From Chelativorans petroleitrophicus (GTDB lineage Bacteria; Pseudomonadota; Alphaproteobacteria; Rhizobiales; Rhizobiaceae): 64,000 nucleotides of DNA. Below are positions 24,477 through 32,648 of the stretch, in pieces (within the stretch, counting starts at the first letter, position 1; each line of letters starts with the position of its first letter). Location: contig NZ_JAODNV010000006.1 of NCBI RefSeq assembly GCF_025398195.1, positions 172,001 to 236,000 of the forward strand. Direction: 5' to 3'. A program made the position numbers and the translations under genes. The notes under the pieces were generated by a model, which saw only the letters and a list, made by a program, of their open reading frames with translations, was not told the origin of the DNA and did no database searches.

Positions 24477-25856
24477 CTATTGTTGTTCCCCGTTATTGCT
24501 AGACTTGATGGCGTCCCACTCCCGCTGGATGGCATCGGCCGCCTCCTGCGCGGATGCGCCGCCGACATAATTGACCATGCCCGTCCAGAACGCGCCCGCG
24601 CCGATGCGGCCGGGCATCAGGTCGGAACCGTCGAAACGGAAGGTGGTGGCGTTCGTGAGGATTTCGCCCTGCTTCTTGGCCGCGTCATTCGCGTAGGCTT
24701 CCGGATTTGCCTCCTTGAAGGCGGTGAGGAATCCCGACTGCGCCATCCAGATTTCATGGGCGATGGGCGTCTTCAGGAATTCGATGAAGGCGCGTGCGGC
24801 CTCCGAATCGGAGGTGATGGCGACCACGTTTCCGGAGCCGAGAACCGGGCTGCCGAGATCGCGGTCCGCATAGGCGGGCAGATAGAAGAAGTCCACATCC
24901 ACCCCCACTTCGGTTCCCTCGGGGAAGAAGCTCGGGATGAAGGAGGCCTGGCGGTGCAGATAGCAGCGCGGCGGTACCGAGAAAAGCCCGGCCGGGCTGT
25001 CGCGGAAGTCCGTCGAGACCACCCCTTCCGTGCCGCCGGCCACGAAGTCGTTGTTCTTGGCGAACCAGCCGAACTCCTCGATTGCTGCGATAACGCGCTC
25101 GTCGTTAAACGGAATCTCGTTCGTAACCCACTGGTCGTAAACCTCCGGGGGCTGGCTGCGCAGCATCATGTCTTCCACCCAGTCCGTGGCGGGCCAGCCG
25201 GTGGCGCCGCCGGAGCCGAGGCCAATGCACCAGGGCGTGCCGCCATCGGCGACGATCTGCTCAGTCAGCGCCTTCAGGTCCTCCATGGTTTCAGGCACTT
25301 CGTACCCGGCATCCTCGAAGTTCTCGGGCACATACCAGACCAGGGATTTCACGTCCGCCTTATACGGGAAGGCATAATAAGCTTCCGTGCCGTCCTTGCC
25401 CGCATAGGTGCCGAGCTCGACCCAGGATTCACCCGCGGCATAGTTCTCGCGCACCCAGTCCGCCGTCTCCTGACCAAGCGGCGTGAGATATCCCTGGGCG
25501 GCCAGATTTGCGGCAAGGCCGGGCTGCGGGAAAATGGCGATGTTCGGCGGGCTGCCGGCCTGCGAGTCGATGACGATCTGCTGCTCGAAGGAATCGGAGC
25601 CGGAGAAGGAAACGGTCGCACCCGTGGCCTCGGCGAAATAAGCGATCACCGACTTGAATATTTCCTGCTCCTGGCCAAGCCAGTCGCCGAAGATGGAAAG
25701 GTTCTGGCCCGAGAGGTCATATTGGGCGGCAAAGTCCTCGTAGCTCTGCCAGCTGAAGCGGCTGTCCTCGCCCGGCGCGAATTTCAGGTCCTGCGCAAGG
25801 GCGGTGCCGCCGGAAAGCACCAGCGCGGACACGCCGGCCAGCATCCACTTTTTCAT
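24477..25856 (-). CDS. aglE: Alpha-glucoside-type ABC substrate-binding protein AglE
   Basis: 459 aa periplasmic protein. The signal peptide MKKWMLAGVSALVLSGGTALA-Q ends with a clear A-x-A site. The mature sequence has the AglE layout: 'LSIFGDWLGQEQEIFKSVIAYFAEATGATVSF', 'NIAIFPQPGLAANLAAQGYLTPL' and 'CYLHRQASFIPSFFPEG'. The ATG at 25856 follows GGAGGAAACG; an in-frame GTG at 25868 is rejected. It heads the transport operon, with a sigma70-like promoter candidate about 110 bp upstream. Confidence 0.88.
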   Translation of the reverse strand: MKKWMLAGVSALVLSGGTALAQDLKFAPGEDSRFSWQSYEDFAAQYDLSGQNLSIFGDWLGQEQEIFKSVIAYFAEATGATVSFSGSDSFEQQIVIDSQAGSPPNIAIFPQPGLAANLAAQGYLTPLGQETADWVRENYAAGESWVELGTYAGKDGTEAYYAFPYKADVKSLVWYVPENFEDAGYEVPETMEDLKALTEQIVADGGTPWCIGLGSGGATGWPATDWVEDMMLRSQPPEVYDQWVTNEIPFNDERVIAAIEEFGWFAKNNDFVAGGTEGVVSTDFRDSPAGLFSVPPRCYLHRQASFIPSFFPEGTEVGVDVDFFYLPAYADRDLGSPVLGSGNVVAITSDSEAARAFIEFLKTPIAHEIWMAQSGFLTAFKEANPEAYANDAAKKQGEILTNATTFRFDGSDLMPGRIGAGAFWTGMVNYVGGASAQEAADAIQREWDAIKSSNNGEQQ

Positions 25857-25964
25857 CGTTTCCTCCACAATGGACTTTTACAACGGACTTTGATCCCAGT
25901 GGTCCCCGGCCTGTTCCGCAACCTCCTGCAATTCAGAAGGTAACCCAGGCGCTTGGGGATTTCC

Positions 25965-25993
25965 AGCATTGAACCTTGGGCAGGTCGAGTCAA
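25965..25993 (-). promoter_or_regulatory. Candidate sigma70-type promoter for aglEFGK
   Basis: On the minus strand TTGACT (25993-25988) is followed after 17 bp by AATGCT (25970-25965). The -35 matches the consensus at five of six bases; the -10 is weak. It lies 109 bp before the aglE start codon and is the best promoter-like pair in the leader. A weak -10 is what an activator- or repressor-controlled sugar operon would show. Confidence 0.4.
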
Positions 25994-26183
25994 CACGGAC
26001 GGTTGCGCGGAGCCCGTTCTGTGAATCCAGGTTGAAAGCGCAAAGCACGCCCGAGAGCCTGGCCGCACTGCGGCAAGAGGCATTCCGCAGCGTTACGGCT
26101 GGTGGTGGAAAAATGGTGGAAAAGGAGTGGTATGGCGTATTGACACCGTAATTTTCATAAGCGGCTGGTCGCTAGATGGGAGA

Positions 26184-26223
26184 CGAATCACACGGGAGCT
26201 GACCTGTGTTTACAGGTGATTCG
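26184..26223. other. Nested inverted repeats in the aglE-udgX gap
   Basis: CGAATCAC (26184-26191) pairs with GTGATTCG (26216-26223). Inside, ACCTGT (26202-26207) pairs with ACAGGT (26212-26217), sharing two bases with the outer arm, so the two hairpins are mutually exclusive. No T-run or gene start adjoins it. It could be an operator or an alternating RNA structure in the long leader. Confidence 0.35.
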
Positions 26224-26297
26224 GTTTGCGCCGTACACGAGAATGTGGGCATGGAAAAATAACAATTTAATATTGCATTAATCCGCAATCGGTGACA

Positions 26298-26393
26298 TAA
26301 AAGAGGGGGTTACGGTTGTTTGCTGCTGGAACCGTAACCCCCCATCTGGGATGTGGTTGCTCAAAATTTTTGGTGCTGAAACAGTTCCCAGAT
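26298..26393 (-). ncRNA. Predicted small RNA of about 90 nt (new candidate)
   Basis: On the minus strand a near-consensus promoter (TTGGCA, 17 bp, TATAAT) ends at 26396, and a strong Rho-independent terminator ends near 26298. This defines a transcript of about 90 nt with no open frame. Predicted folding: a 5' stem in which ATCTGGGA (26393-26386) pairs with TCCCAGAT (26351-26344) around a 34-nt loop containing an A/T-rich single-stranded stretch, then the 13-bp terminator stem with a 12-nt loop (CCAGCAGCAAAC). The start should be near 26389-26391, so the 5' stem may lose a pair or two. I do not recognise it as a named alphaproteobacterial sRNA family. Confidence 0.6.
26299..26342 (-). terminator. 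Rho-independent terminator of the predicted sRNA
   Basis: On the minus strand GGGGGTTACGGTT (26342-26330) and AACCGTAACCCCC (26317-26305) form a perfect 13-bp stem with a 12-nt loop. TCTTTTAT follows directly (26304-26297). The T-run is present only on the minus strand, which sets the direction of transcription. Confidence 0.75.
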
Positions 26394-26395
26394 CA

Positions 26396-26439
26396 ATTAT
26401 ATGCCTGGTGCAAGCCGGTGCCAAGCGACACCGGCTTGC
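26396..26439 (-). promoter_or_regulatory. Promoter of the predicted sRNA with a 30-bp palindrome over the -35
   Basis: TTGGCA (26424-26419) and TATAAT (26401-26396) on the minus strand are 17 bp apart, with five of six and six of six consensus matches. A perfect inverted repeat, GCAAGCCGGTG (26410-26420) and CACCGGCTTGC (26429-26439), covers the -35 and part of the spacer. A dimeric repressor binding there would block RNA polymerase, so the sRNA looks regulated. Confidence 0.6.
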
Positions 26440-26630
26440 TAAAACCACCTGTCAGCCGCCTCAACAGCCCGATCTGCTGAACGGGAAAAATGCTTCCCTT
26501 GCCAGAGGGCTTCTTCGGCTGACCTCACTGAAAACATTAGGTTATCAATTCGATATACACTGTCATTTAGCATAAACGAAACTGCTCTCCTAGTGCATTT
26601 TTTCGCGCCGAACCGCAAGCCGTCTGCCTG

Positions 26631-26656
26631 CAAACATATACTCACATGTTTGTGAG
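26631..26656. promoter_or_regulatory. Overlapping palindromes upstream of udgX
   Basis: CAAACAT (26631-26637) and ATGTTTG (26646-26652) form a 7-bp inverted repeat with an 8-bp centre. It overlaps a second one, CTCACA-TGTT-TGTGAG (26641-26656). This is a candidate binding site for a dimeric regulator of udgX or of a divergent transcript. It does not match the alphaproteobacterial SOS box (GTTC-N7-GTTC). Confidence 0.35.
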
Positions 26657-26881
26657 AGAGGACGCTTGTCCGGCAAGGCCGGCTTGGCGCAGCCCAAGGG
26701 AGAGCCAACGGGATTTTACGCGCGCCTGGATCTTGTGGCATTCACGATTCCGCCAGGAGTAATCTGCAGCGGACTTCATCCGAATCGTAGCGCGCAGATC
26801 CGGCATATGGCCGCCTCAGCCGATTTGCCGGAACTTTCCAGACCGATACCGGCTTCATCGCTGGCAGCCCCGGGACTGACG

Positions 26882-27496
26882 ATGAGCGCATGGAAGCAGA
26901 ACAGGCAGAGGACCCTCGAAGCTCTGCGCCAGGAAGCGGAGGGCTGCACGCGCTGCGACCTCTATAAAAACGCCACTCAGACCGTGTTCGGCGAGGGCAG
27001 GAGCGGGGCGCGGGTGGTCTTCGTCGGCGAGCAGCCGGGAGACCGGGAGGACATCGAGGGGCGGCCTTTCGTCGGGCCAGCCGGGCGATTGTTCGACGCC
27101 GTCCTGGAAGATGTTGGCATCGACCGGAAGAAGACCTACGTCACCAATGCGGTCAAGCACTTCAAGTTCGAGCCCCGCGGCAAGCGGCGCATCCATTCCA
27201 AGCCCAATGCCGGCGAGATCCGCGCCTGCCGCTGGTGGCTCGATCAGGAGCTGGCGCTGATCAGGCCGGACGTGGCCGTGGCGCTCGGCGCTACCGCGGC
27301 GAGGGCACTCACGGGAAAACCGGTGTCCGTGATGAAGCTGCGCGGTACGGTAGTTTCAAGCACGGAGGGTTTGCCCGTGTTCATCACGGTGCATCCTTCC
27401 TCCCTCCTGCGCGTTCCCGACGAGGCGGACCGGCGCCGCGCACGCGAGCTCTTCGCCGAAGACATGCGCAAGGTGAAGGCGATGATGAAGGGATGA
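26882..27496 (+). CDS. UdgX-type uracil-DNA glycosylase
   Basis: 204 aa. 'GEQPGDREDIEGRPFVGPAGRL' (49-70) is the glycosylase motif A region of family-4-like enzymes, and 'TVHPSSLLR' is motif B. The insert 'GKRRIHSKP' (100-108) contains KRRIH, the defining loop of UdgX, whose histidine (here H105) forms a covalent bond with the abasic site after uracil removal. Likely Fe-S ligands are C22, C25, C116 and H93, which replaces the usual cysteine. The start is set at 26882 because the length then matches known UdgX; an in-frame ATG at 26807 is an alternative. It has no operon partner. Confidence 0.9.
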   Translation: MSAWKQNRQRTLEALRQEAEGCTRCDLYKNATQTVFGEGRSGARVVFVGEQPGDREDIEGRPFVGPAGRLFDAVLEDVGIDRKKTYVTNAVKHFKFEPRGKRRIHSKPNAGEIRACRWWLDQELALIRPDVAVALGATAARALTGKPVSVMKLRGTVVSSTEGLPVFITVHPSSLLRVPDEADRRRARELFAEDMRKVKAMMKG

Positions 27497-27712
27497 GGGG
27501 CCTCCACCCTCCGCCTTTGGGGAAGGGTCGGGGCGGTGCGCGCCGGGGTGGGATCATGAATATCGGCCCGGATCTTCACCGCCATCCCGCTCACTCCGTT
27601 CGCGACCTCCCCACGAGGCAGGGCATCGCCTGCGCCACAGTTCGTATATCCCTCCCATTTATCCCCGCTTCCTTCCCCCATGCGACAATGCTTGCCTGAC
27701 AGGAGGGCAGTC
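27497..27712. other. Intergenic region, degenerate repeat-like
   Basis: 216 bp between udgX and the next gene. The first half reads like a worn copy of the ACCCTCC...GGAAGGGT and GGTGGGAT...CCATCCCGCTCACTCCG intergenic repeats common in this order, with short imperfect inverted arms. No gene or clear terminator is seen. Confidence 0.35.
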
Positions 27713-28519
27713 ATGGACGGCAGTGCGGCGATCGAGCAGAACCGGATGGCGCTGAAGCGCATCGTCGCCGCGCTCATCGCCATGGCGGGGCTCGACGCCG
27801 ATCGCGAAGCTTGGGGCGAAAGAAAAACCCGTTTCACGCTCCCGCGCCATCTGTGGCTCGCCGTTCTCCGACTGCTGCGCCCCGCGGAAGCCGCCGCGCG
27901 GCGGCTGATCATCGCCGCCGCGCGCGGGCTCACCATCACCCTGCCGCCTCCGCGCAAGCCTGCGCCGAGGCCGGTGCCGCCGGACCAGTTCTTGCGCCGT
28001 TTCGGCATCGCCGTCACCATGCCGGCGGTCGGGGTCGCCGCCGCGGCACGGCATTCAGCCGCGCCCGCCCGTCCGCGATCCTATTGCCTGCCGCTCCTCG
28101 ACGCGCTGCGAACCCCAGAGCCTTACGGAGGACGGCGCCGCACCGTGCCTGCGCATGCCGCGCCGCGCATCATGCTCCCGGGCATCATTGCGCCGCACCG
28201 CCTGCCGGCGCCAGCTTCGCCCGACGATCCCGTCAGCGCGGTACGCCTCGCCCAGCGCCTCACGGCACTGGCCGCCGCCCTCGACGACCTGCCCGGACAG
28301 GCCCGGCGCTTCGCCCGCTGGAAGGCGCGCCGCGATGCGCGGCTCACCCGCCGCATCTCGCCGCTCAAGCCCGGCCGCCCGCCGGGCGGCAGGCTTGCCC
28401 GCATCGACGCCTCCGCCACAAGAGCAAAACGCTCCCACAAAATCCGCGAGGTGGACGAGATTCTCGCCCACGCGCATGCGCTGGCGCTCTACGCGCTCGA
28501 CAACCCCGACACGTCATGA
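27713..28519 (+). CDS. Conserved hypothetical protein, Arg/Pro/Ala-rich
   Basis: 268 aa with a strong AGGAGGG ribosome-binding site 5 nt before the ATG at 27713. The N-terminus (about 1-80) looks ordered and helical ('MALKRIVAALIAMAGLDADREAW', 'TLPRHLWLAVLRLLRPAEAAARRLIIAAARG'). A Pro/Arg-rich middle follows, then a basic helical C-terminus ('RARRFARWKARRDARL'-like). I recognise it only as a type of uncharacterised protein seen in Hyphomicrobiales. It has no signal peptide or convincing membrane helix. The high Arg content suggests nucleic-acid or membrane-surface association, which is speculation. Confidence 0.75.
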   Translation: MDGSAAIEQNRMALKRIVAALIAMAGLDADREAWGERKTRFTLPRHLWLAVLRLLRPAEAAARRLIIAAARGLTITLPPPRKPAPRPVPPDQFLRRFGIAVTMPAVGVAAAARHSAAPARPRSYCLPLLDALRTPEPYGGRRRTVPAHAAPRIMLPGIIAPHRLPAPASPDDPVSAVRLAQRLTALAAALDDLPGQARRFARWKARRDARLTRRISPLKPGRPPGGRLARIDASATRAKRSHKIREVDEILAHAHALALYALDNPDTS

Positions 28520-28657
28520 CGTGGGCGCGGAACAGTCCGAACGTATCTTTTCCGAAGCGCCGAGTGCGTGTGCCTCCGCCCTTGCACGCGTCTACGGAGC
28601 AAAAAGCGCAGCAACAGCCATACGCGATTGCCCTGCTTACAAGGGGACGGTGGGCGC

Positions 28658-29926
28658 CTACCGCACCAGCATCGCACGCAGGTCGTTGACATTCGTCCCG
28701 GTCGGGCCGGGGGAAAAGAGGTCGCCGAGCGCATGGAACGCGCCCCAGGCGTCGTGCCGGGCAAGAAGCGCCTTGGGGTCGAGCCCCGTCCGGCGCAGGC
28801 GCAGCGCGGTGGTGTGGTCGGCAAACGCGCCGGCATTGTCCTCGGAGCCGTCGATGCCGTCCGTGTCGGCGGCGAAGGCGAAGATGCCTTCGACATCCTC
28901 GATGGCCAGCGCCAGCGACAGCAGAAACTCCGTGTTGCGGCCGCCGCGCCCGCCCTTCTCGCGGATGGTGACGGTGGTTTCGCCGCCCGAAAGCATCAGT
29001 ACGGGCTTGCGGAACGGCCGGTCGCGCAGCGCCACCTCGCGGGCGATCGCCGCATGCACCCGGCCCACTTCGCGCGCCTCGCCCTCTATGGCGTCGGAGA
29101 GGATGACGGTTTTGATGCCCTGCCTTTCCGCCTCCGCTGCCGCGGCTTCGAGCGAGCGGGCGGCCGAGGCGATGACGTGCACCTCGTTGCGGGCGAAGCG
29201 CGGGTCGTCGGGACGCGGCGCATCGGCCAAGGGCGAGTCGAGATGGCTGAGCGCCGCCTCCGGCAGGGCGAGGGAATAGGCCTCCACCACGGCGCGGGCG
29301 TCCTCCCGTGTGGAGGCGTCGGGGACCGTCGGGCCGGAGGAGACAAGCGCCGGGTTGTCTCCGGGGATGTCGGAGACGATGAGCGAGACGACGCGGGCCG
29401 GATGTGCCGCGGCGGCGAGCCTGCCGCCCTTGATCGCCGAAAGGTGCTTGCGCACCGTGTTCATGGCCGAGATCGGCGCGCCGGAGGCGAGCAGCGCCTC
29501 GTTGACGGCGATCTCGTCCTCAAGGCTCATGCCGGCGGGCGGGGCGGGCAGCAGCGCCGAGCCGCCGCCGCAGACGAGCGCCACCACCAGATCGTCCTCG
29601 GTGAGCCCTTCGACCAGCTTCAGGAGGCGGCGGGCCGCTTCGAGCCCCGCCGCATCCGGCACCGGGTGGGCGGCCTCGACCACCTCGATGCGGCGCGTTT
29701 CGGCGCCATAGCCGTAGCGGGTGACGACGAGCCCTTCGAGCGGACCGTCCCATGCCTCCTCGAAGGCCCGTGCCATCTGTGCGGCACCCTTGCCGGCGCC
29801 GACGACGATGGTGCGGCCCTTCGGCCGGGCGGGGAGGAAGTTGCGGATCACCTGTCTCGGATCGGCAGCAGCCACGGCGGCGCGGAAGAGGCTTTCGAAG
29901 AAGGGTTTGGGGTCAAGTGTGGTCAT
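28658..29926 (-). CDS. ttuD: Glycerate 2-kinase (TtuD/GK-II, MOFRL family)
   Basis: 422 aa. The N-terminal DUF4147 domain has 'RTIVVGAGKGAAQMARAFEEAW', and the C-terminal MOFRL domain has 'PVLMLSGGETTVTIREKGGRGGRNTEFLLSLA' and 'FAADTDGIDGSEDNAGAF'. Once called hydroxypyruvate reductase, the family is now known as glycerate 2-kinase. Here it is the last gene of puuD-guaD-ttuD, 36 bp after guaD. That fits the final step for purine-derived glyoxylate: glycerate to 2-phosphoglycerate. Glyoxylate carboligase and tartronate semialdehyde reductase are not in the window. Confidence 0.88.
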   Translation of the reverse strand: MTTLDPKPFFESLFRAAVAAADPRQVIRNFLPARPKGRTIVVGAGKGAAQMARAFEEAWDGPLEGLVVTRYGYGAETRRIEVVEAAHPVPDAAGLEAARRLLKLVEGLTEDDLVVALVCGGGSALLPAPPAGMSLEDEIAVNEALLASGAPISAMNTVRKHLSAIKGGRLAAAAHPARVVSLIVSDIPGDNPALVSSGPTVPDASTREDARAVVEAYSLALPEAALSHLDSPLADAPRPDDPRFARNEVHVIASAARSLEAAAAEAERQGIKTVILSDAIEGEAREVGRVHAAIAREVALRDRPFRKPVLMLSGGETTVTIREKGGRGGRNTEFLLSLALAIEDVEGIFAFAADTDGIDGSEDNAGAFADHTTALRLRRTGLDPKALLARHDAWGAFHALGDLFSPGPTGTNVNDLRAMLVR

Positions 29927-29962
29927 CCAATCGTTTCCTCGTGCCGCCGCAGTGTGTGCGGG

Positions 29963-31279
29963 CTAATCCGCTGCCTGCAATCCGCTTTTCACCGGCTTCC
30001 CCGCCACATATGTCTCCACCACCGCGCGGTCGTCGCCGAGTGTCTGCAGGACGAAGAGCTCTTCGGCAAGTGTTTCCGCCCGCTCCATGCGCAGCCGCAT
30101 GGCGGGCGTGGCGCGCGCGTCGAGCACGACGAGGTCGGCGTCGGTGCCAGGTTCCAGCGTGCCGATGCGGCCATCGAGCGACAGCGCCTCGGCATTGCCG
30201 CGCGTGATCTGCCAGAAGGAGGCAAGCGGGTTCAGCTTCTCGCCATGGGAGGCGATGACCTTGTAGCCCTCGTCCATGGTCCTGAGCATGGAATAGTTCG
30301 TGCCGCCGCCGACATCGGTCGCGGTGGCGACGCGCAAGGGCCGAGCGCGCCGGCGGTAGCGGAAATAGTCGAACATGCCGGAGCCCAGGAACAGGTTCGA
30401 CGTGGGGCAGAAGACCGCCACGGAGCCCGAGTCGGAGAGAGCGTCCGCCTCGCGCTCCGAGAGATGGATGCAGTGGCCCAAGAGGCTTTTCGGCCCCAAC
30501 AGGCCGTATTTCTCGTAGATCGCCGTGTAATCCTCGCAGTCAGGATAGAGTTCGCAGGAGAGCGCGATTTCGGCGCGGTTCTCGGACAGATGCGTCTGGA
30601 TATGGAGATCGGGATGTTCGGCGGCGAGCGCCCGCGCCATCTCCATCTGCTCAGGGCTCGAGGTGATGGCGAAGCGCGGCGTGATCGCGTAATGCAGCCG
30701 GTCCTTGCCATGCCATTTGGCGATCAGAGCTTTGCTGTCGTCATAGCCCGACTGCGGTGTATCGGTGAGGGCGGGCGGCGCGTTGCGGTCCATCATCACC
30801 TTGCCGGCAATGATGCACATGCCGCGGCGGTGGGCCTCGGCGAACAGGGCCTCGGCCGACTGCGGATGCACCGTGCAGTAGACGGCCGACGTGGTGTTGC
30901 CGTGGCGCACCATCTCATCCAGGAAGCAGGAGGCGATGCGCGCGGCGTGGGCGGCGTCGGCAAATTCCGACTCGGCTGGGAAGGTGTAGTTGTTGAGCCA
31001 GTCGAGCAACTCCGCCCCGTAGCTCGCGATCACCTGCATCTGCGGGAAATGCGCGTGGGCGTCGACGAAGCCCGGCAGGAGGAGGTGCGGGCGGTGATCG
31101 ACGACCTCCGCATCCGGGGCGAGCGGCACGACGTCTCCATGAGAGCCCGCGGCGCGGATGACGCCGTCTTCCACGAGAACCGCCCCGTCTTCCTCATAGG
31201 CGTAGGAGCCGTGGTCGTCGGCGGAAAGCGGCTCTCTCAGGAAGGTGAGAAGCCGCGCGCGGATCAGGGTCTTGGTCAT
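29963..31279 (-). CDS. guaD: Guanine deaminase
   Basis: 438 aa amidohydrolase-superfamily enzyme converting guanine to xanthine and ammonia. The metal-binding HxH lies in 'LPGFVDAHAHFPQMQVIASYG', and further ligands are in 'IQTHLSENRAEI', 'LGHCIHLSE' and 'ATATDVGGGTNYSML'. Both the PQ after HxH and the long 'AVFCPTSNLFLGSGMFDY' block are diagnostic of GuaD. It starts 21 bp after the puuD stop, so the two are one transcript. It feeds xanthine to the XdhAB encoded 3-7 kb away. Confidence 0.93.
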   Translation of the reverse strand: MTKTLIRARLLTFLREPLSADDHGSYAYEEDGAVLVEDGVIRAAGSHGDVVPLAPDAEVVDHRPHLLLPGFVDAHAHFPQMQVIASYGAELLDWLNNYTFPAESEFADAAHAARIASCFLDEMVRHGNTTSAVYCTVHPQSAEALFAEAHRRGMCIIAGKVMMDRNAPPALTDTPQSGYDDSKALIAKWHGKDRLHYAITPRFAITSSPEQMEMARALAAEHPDLHIQTHLSENRAEIALSCELYPDCEDYTAIYEKYGLLGPKSLLGHCIHLSEREADALSDSGSVAVFCPTSNLFLGSGMFDYFRYRRRARPLRVATATDVGGGTNYSMLRTMDEGYKVIASHGEKLNPLASFWQITRGNAEALSLDGRIGTLEPGTDADLVVLDARATPAMRLRMERAETLAEELFVLQTLGDDRAVVETYVAGKPVKSGLQAAD

Positions 31280-31300
31280 CGCACTCCTTTCGGGCGGGCT

Positions 31301-32515
31301 TCAGCGCGCCTCCTCGAACCACGCGGTGATAAGGCGCCGCTCCTCCTCCGTCATGCCCGAGACATTGCCTGGCGGCATGGCGTGGCTGCGGCCCGCCTGA
31401 AGATAGATCTCGCGGGCATGCGCGGCGATGTCCGCATCCGTATCGAGCCTGACGTTCTTCGGCGCGGCGTGGATGCCCTCGAAGCCGGGCTCGGCCGCAT
31501 GGCACATGGAGCAGCGACCCATCACCGCATCGCGCACGGCAGGAAAATGCGCGGAGGCGACGAAGCGCTCCTCGGCGGCGGAAAGCCGGCGCTCGCCGGT
31601 GAGCACCGCCGGCGCCGTCGAAAGCCACATGATGATGACGAAGAGGATGGCAGACGCCGCCCACGTCCAGTGCGGGTTGCCCTTTCGCGCGTGGCGCGTG
31701 TTGAAATAGTGCCGGATGAGCACGCCGATGATGAAGATGAGCGCGGCGATGATCCAGTTGAACCGGGTGCCGAAGGCAAGCGGATAGTGGTTCGAGAGCA
31801 TCAGGAAGATGACGGGCAGGGTGAGGTAGTTGTTGTGCAGCGAGCGCTGCTTGGCCTGCGCGCCGAGCTTCGGGTCCGGCTTCCGCCCGGCCTTGAGGTC
31901 GGCCACGACGATCTTCTGGTTGGGGATGATGATCAGGAAGACGTTGGCCGTCATGATGGTGGCGGTGAAGGCGCCGAGATGCAGGAAGGCGGCGCGGCCG
32001 GTAAACAGCTGGGTGTAGCCCCAGCCCATTGCCACCAGGATGACGTAGAGCACCAGCATCAGGCCGGTGTCGCTTTTGCCCAGCGGCGACTTGCAGAGCG
32101 CATCGTAGAGGAGCCAGCCGAGGCCGATCGAGGCGAGCGAGATGAGGATGCCGACGGGGGCGGAGACGTCGAGCACGTTGCGGTCGATAAGGTAGAGGTC
32201 GGCCCCGGCATAGTAGACGATGGCAAGCAGCGCGAAGCCCGAGAGCCAGGTGGAGTAGGACTCCCACTTGAACCAGGTGAGGTGCTCGGGCAGGGAGGCC
32301 GGGGCGACCAGATATTTCTGGATGTGGTAGAAACCGCCGCCATGCACCTGCCATTCCTCGCCGTGGACGCCTTCGGGCAGGCCGGGGCGCTTCACGAGGC
32401 CCAGGTCCAGCGCGATGAAATAGAAGGACGAGCCGATCCAGGCGATCGCCGTCACCACATGCAGCCAGCGCACGGCGAAGGAAAGCCAGTCCCACATTAC
32501 GGCGAAATCGTTCAT
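31301..32515 (-). CDS. puuD: Urate hydroxylase PuuD (membrane, cytochrome c domain)
   Basis: 404 aa. About the first 300 residues contain roughly eight membrane helices with conserved histidines ('VRWLHVVTAIAWIGSSFYFIALDLGL'). The C-terminal c-type cytochrome domain has CSMCH at 335-339 and a likely axial Met in 'HAMPPGN' near 380. PuuD oxidises urate to 5-hydroxyisourate while passing electrons to the respiratory chain, replacing cofactor-free uricase or FAD-HpxO. The product is the substrate of UraH encoded at 38.6 kb. It is divergent from the LysR gene, with a shared regulatory element between them. Confidence 0.93.
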   Translation of the reverse strand: MNDFAVMWDWLSFAVRWLHVVTAIAWIGSSFYFIALDLGLVKRPGLPEGVHGEEWQVHGGGFYHIQKYLVAPASLPEHLTWFKWESYSTWLSGFALLAIVYYAGADLYLIDRNVLDVSAPVGILISLASIGLGWLLYDALCKSPLGKSDTGLMLVLYVILVAMGWGYTQLFTGRAAFLHLGAFTATIMTANVFLIIIPNQKIVVADLKAGRKPDPKLGAQAKQRSLHNNYLTLPVIFLMLSNHYPLAFGTRFNWIIAALIFIIGVLIRHYFNTRHARKGNPHWTWAASAILFVIIMWLSTAPAVLTGERRLSAAEERFVASAHFPAVRDAVMGRCSMCHAAEPGFEGIHAAPKNVRLDTDADIAAHAREIYLQAGRSHAMPPGNVSGMTEEERRLITAWFEEAR

Positions 32516-32648
32516 GCCAGTTCCCCGCTTCGGCTTGACGCCTGTCGTATCTCGGGTCGTATCCGGATCGACCCTTTGCCGACGTCATTCTCTCAGGTCA
32601 TGGTAATACGGCTTCCGTTCTGAAGGAAAAGGGAAGGCGGGCGCGATG

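Noticed and set aside
23166-25943. A 2.8-kb open frame on the plus strand
   Set aside because: Antisense to aglF and aglE, rich in His/Arg/Gly with no domain; a composition artefact.
26439-26741. A 100-codon minus-strand frame upstream of the sRNA locus
   Set aside because: No ribosome-binding site or recognisable domain, and it would run through the palindromes upstream of udgX.
28568-32623. An open frame of over 4 kb on the plus strand
   Set aside because: It is exactly antisense to ttuD, guaD and puuD, each of which has clear family motifs. High GC and third-position bias leave the opposite strand open.
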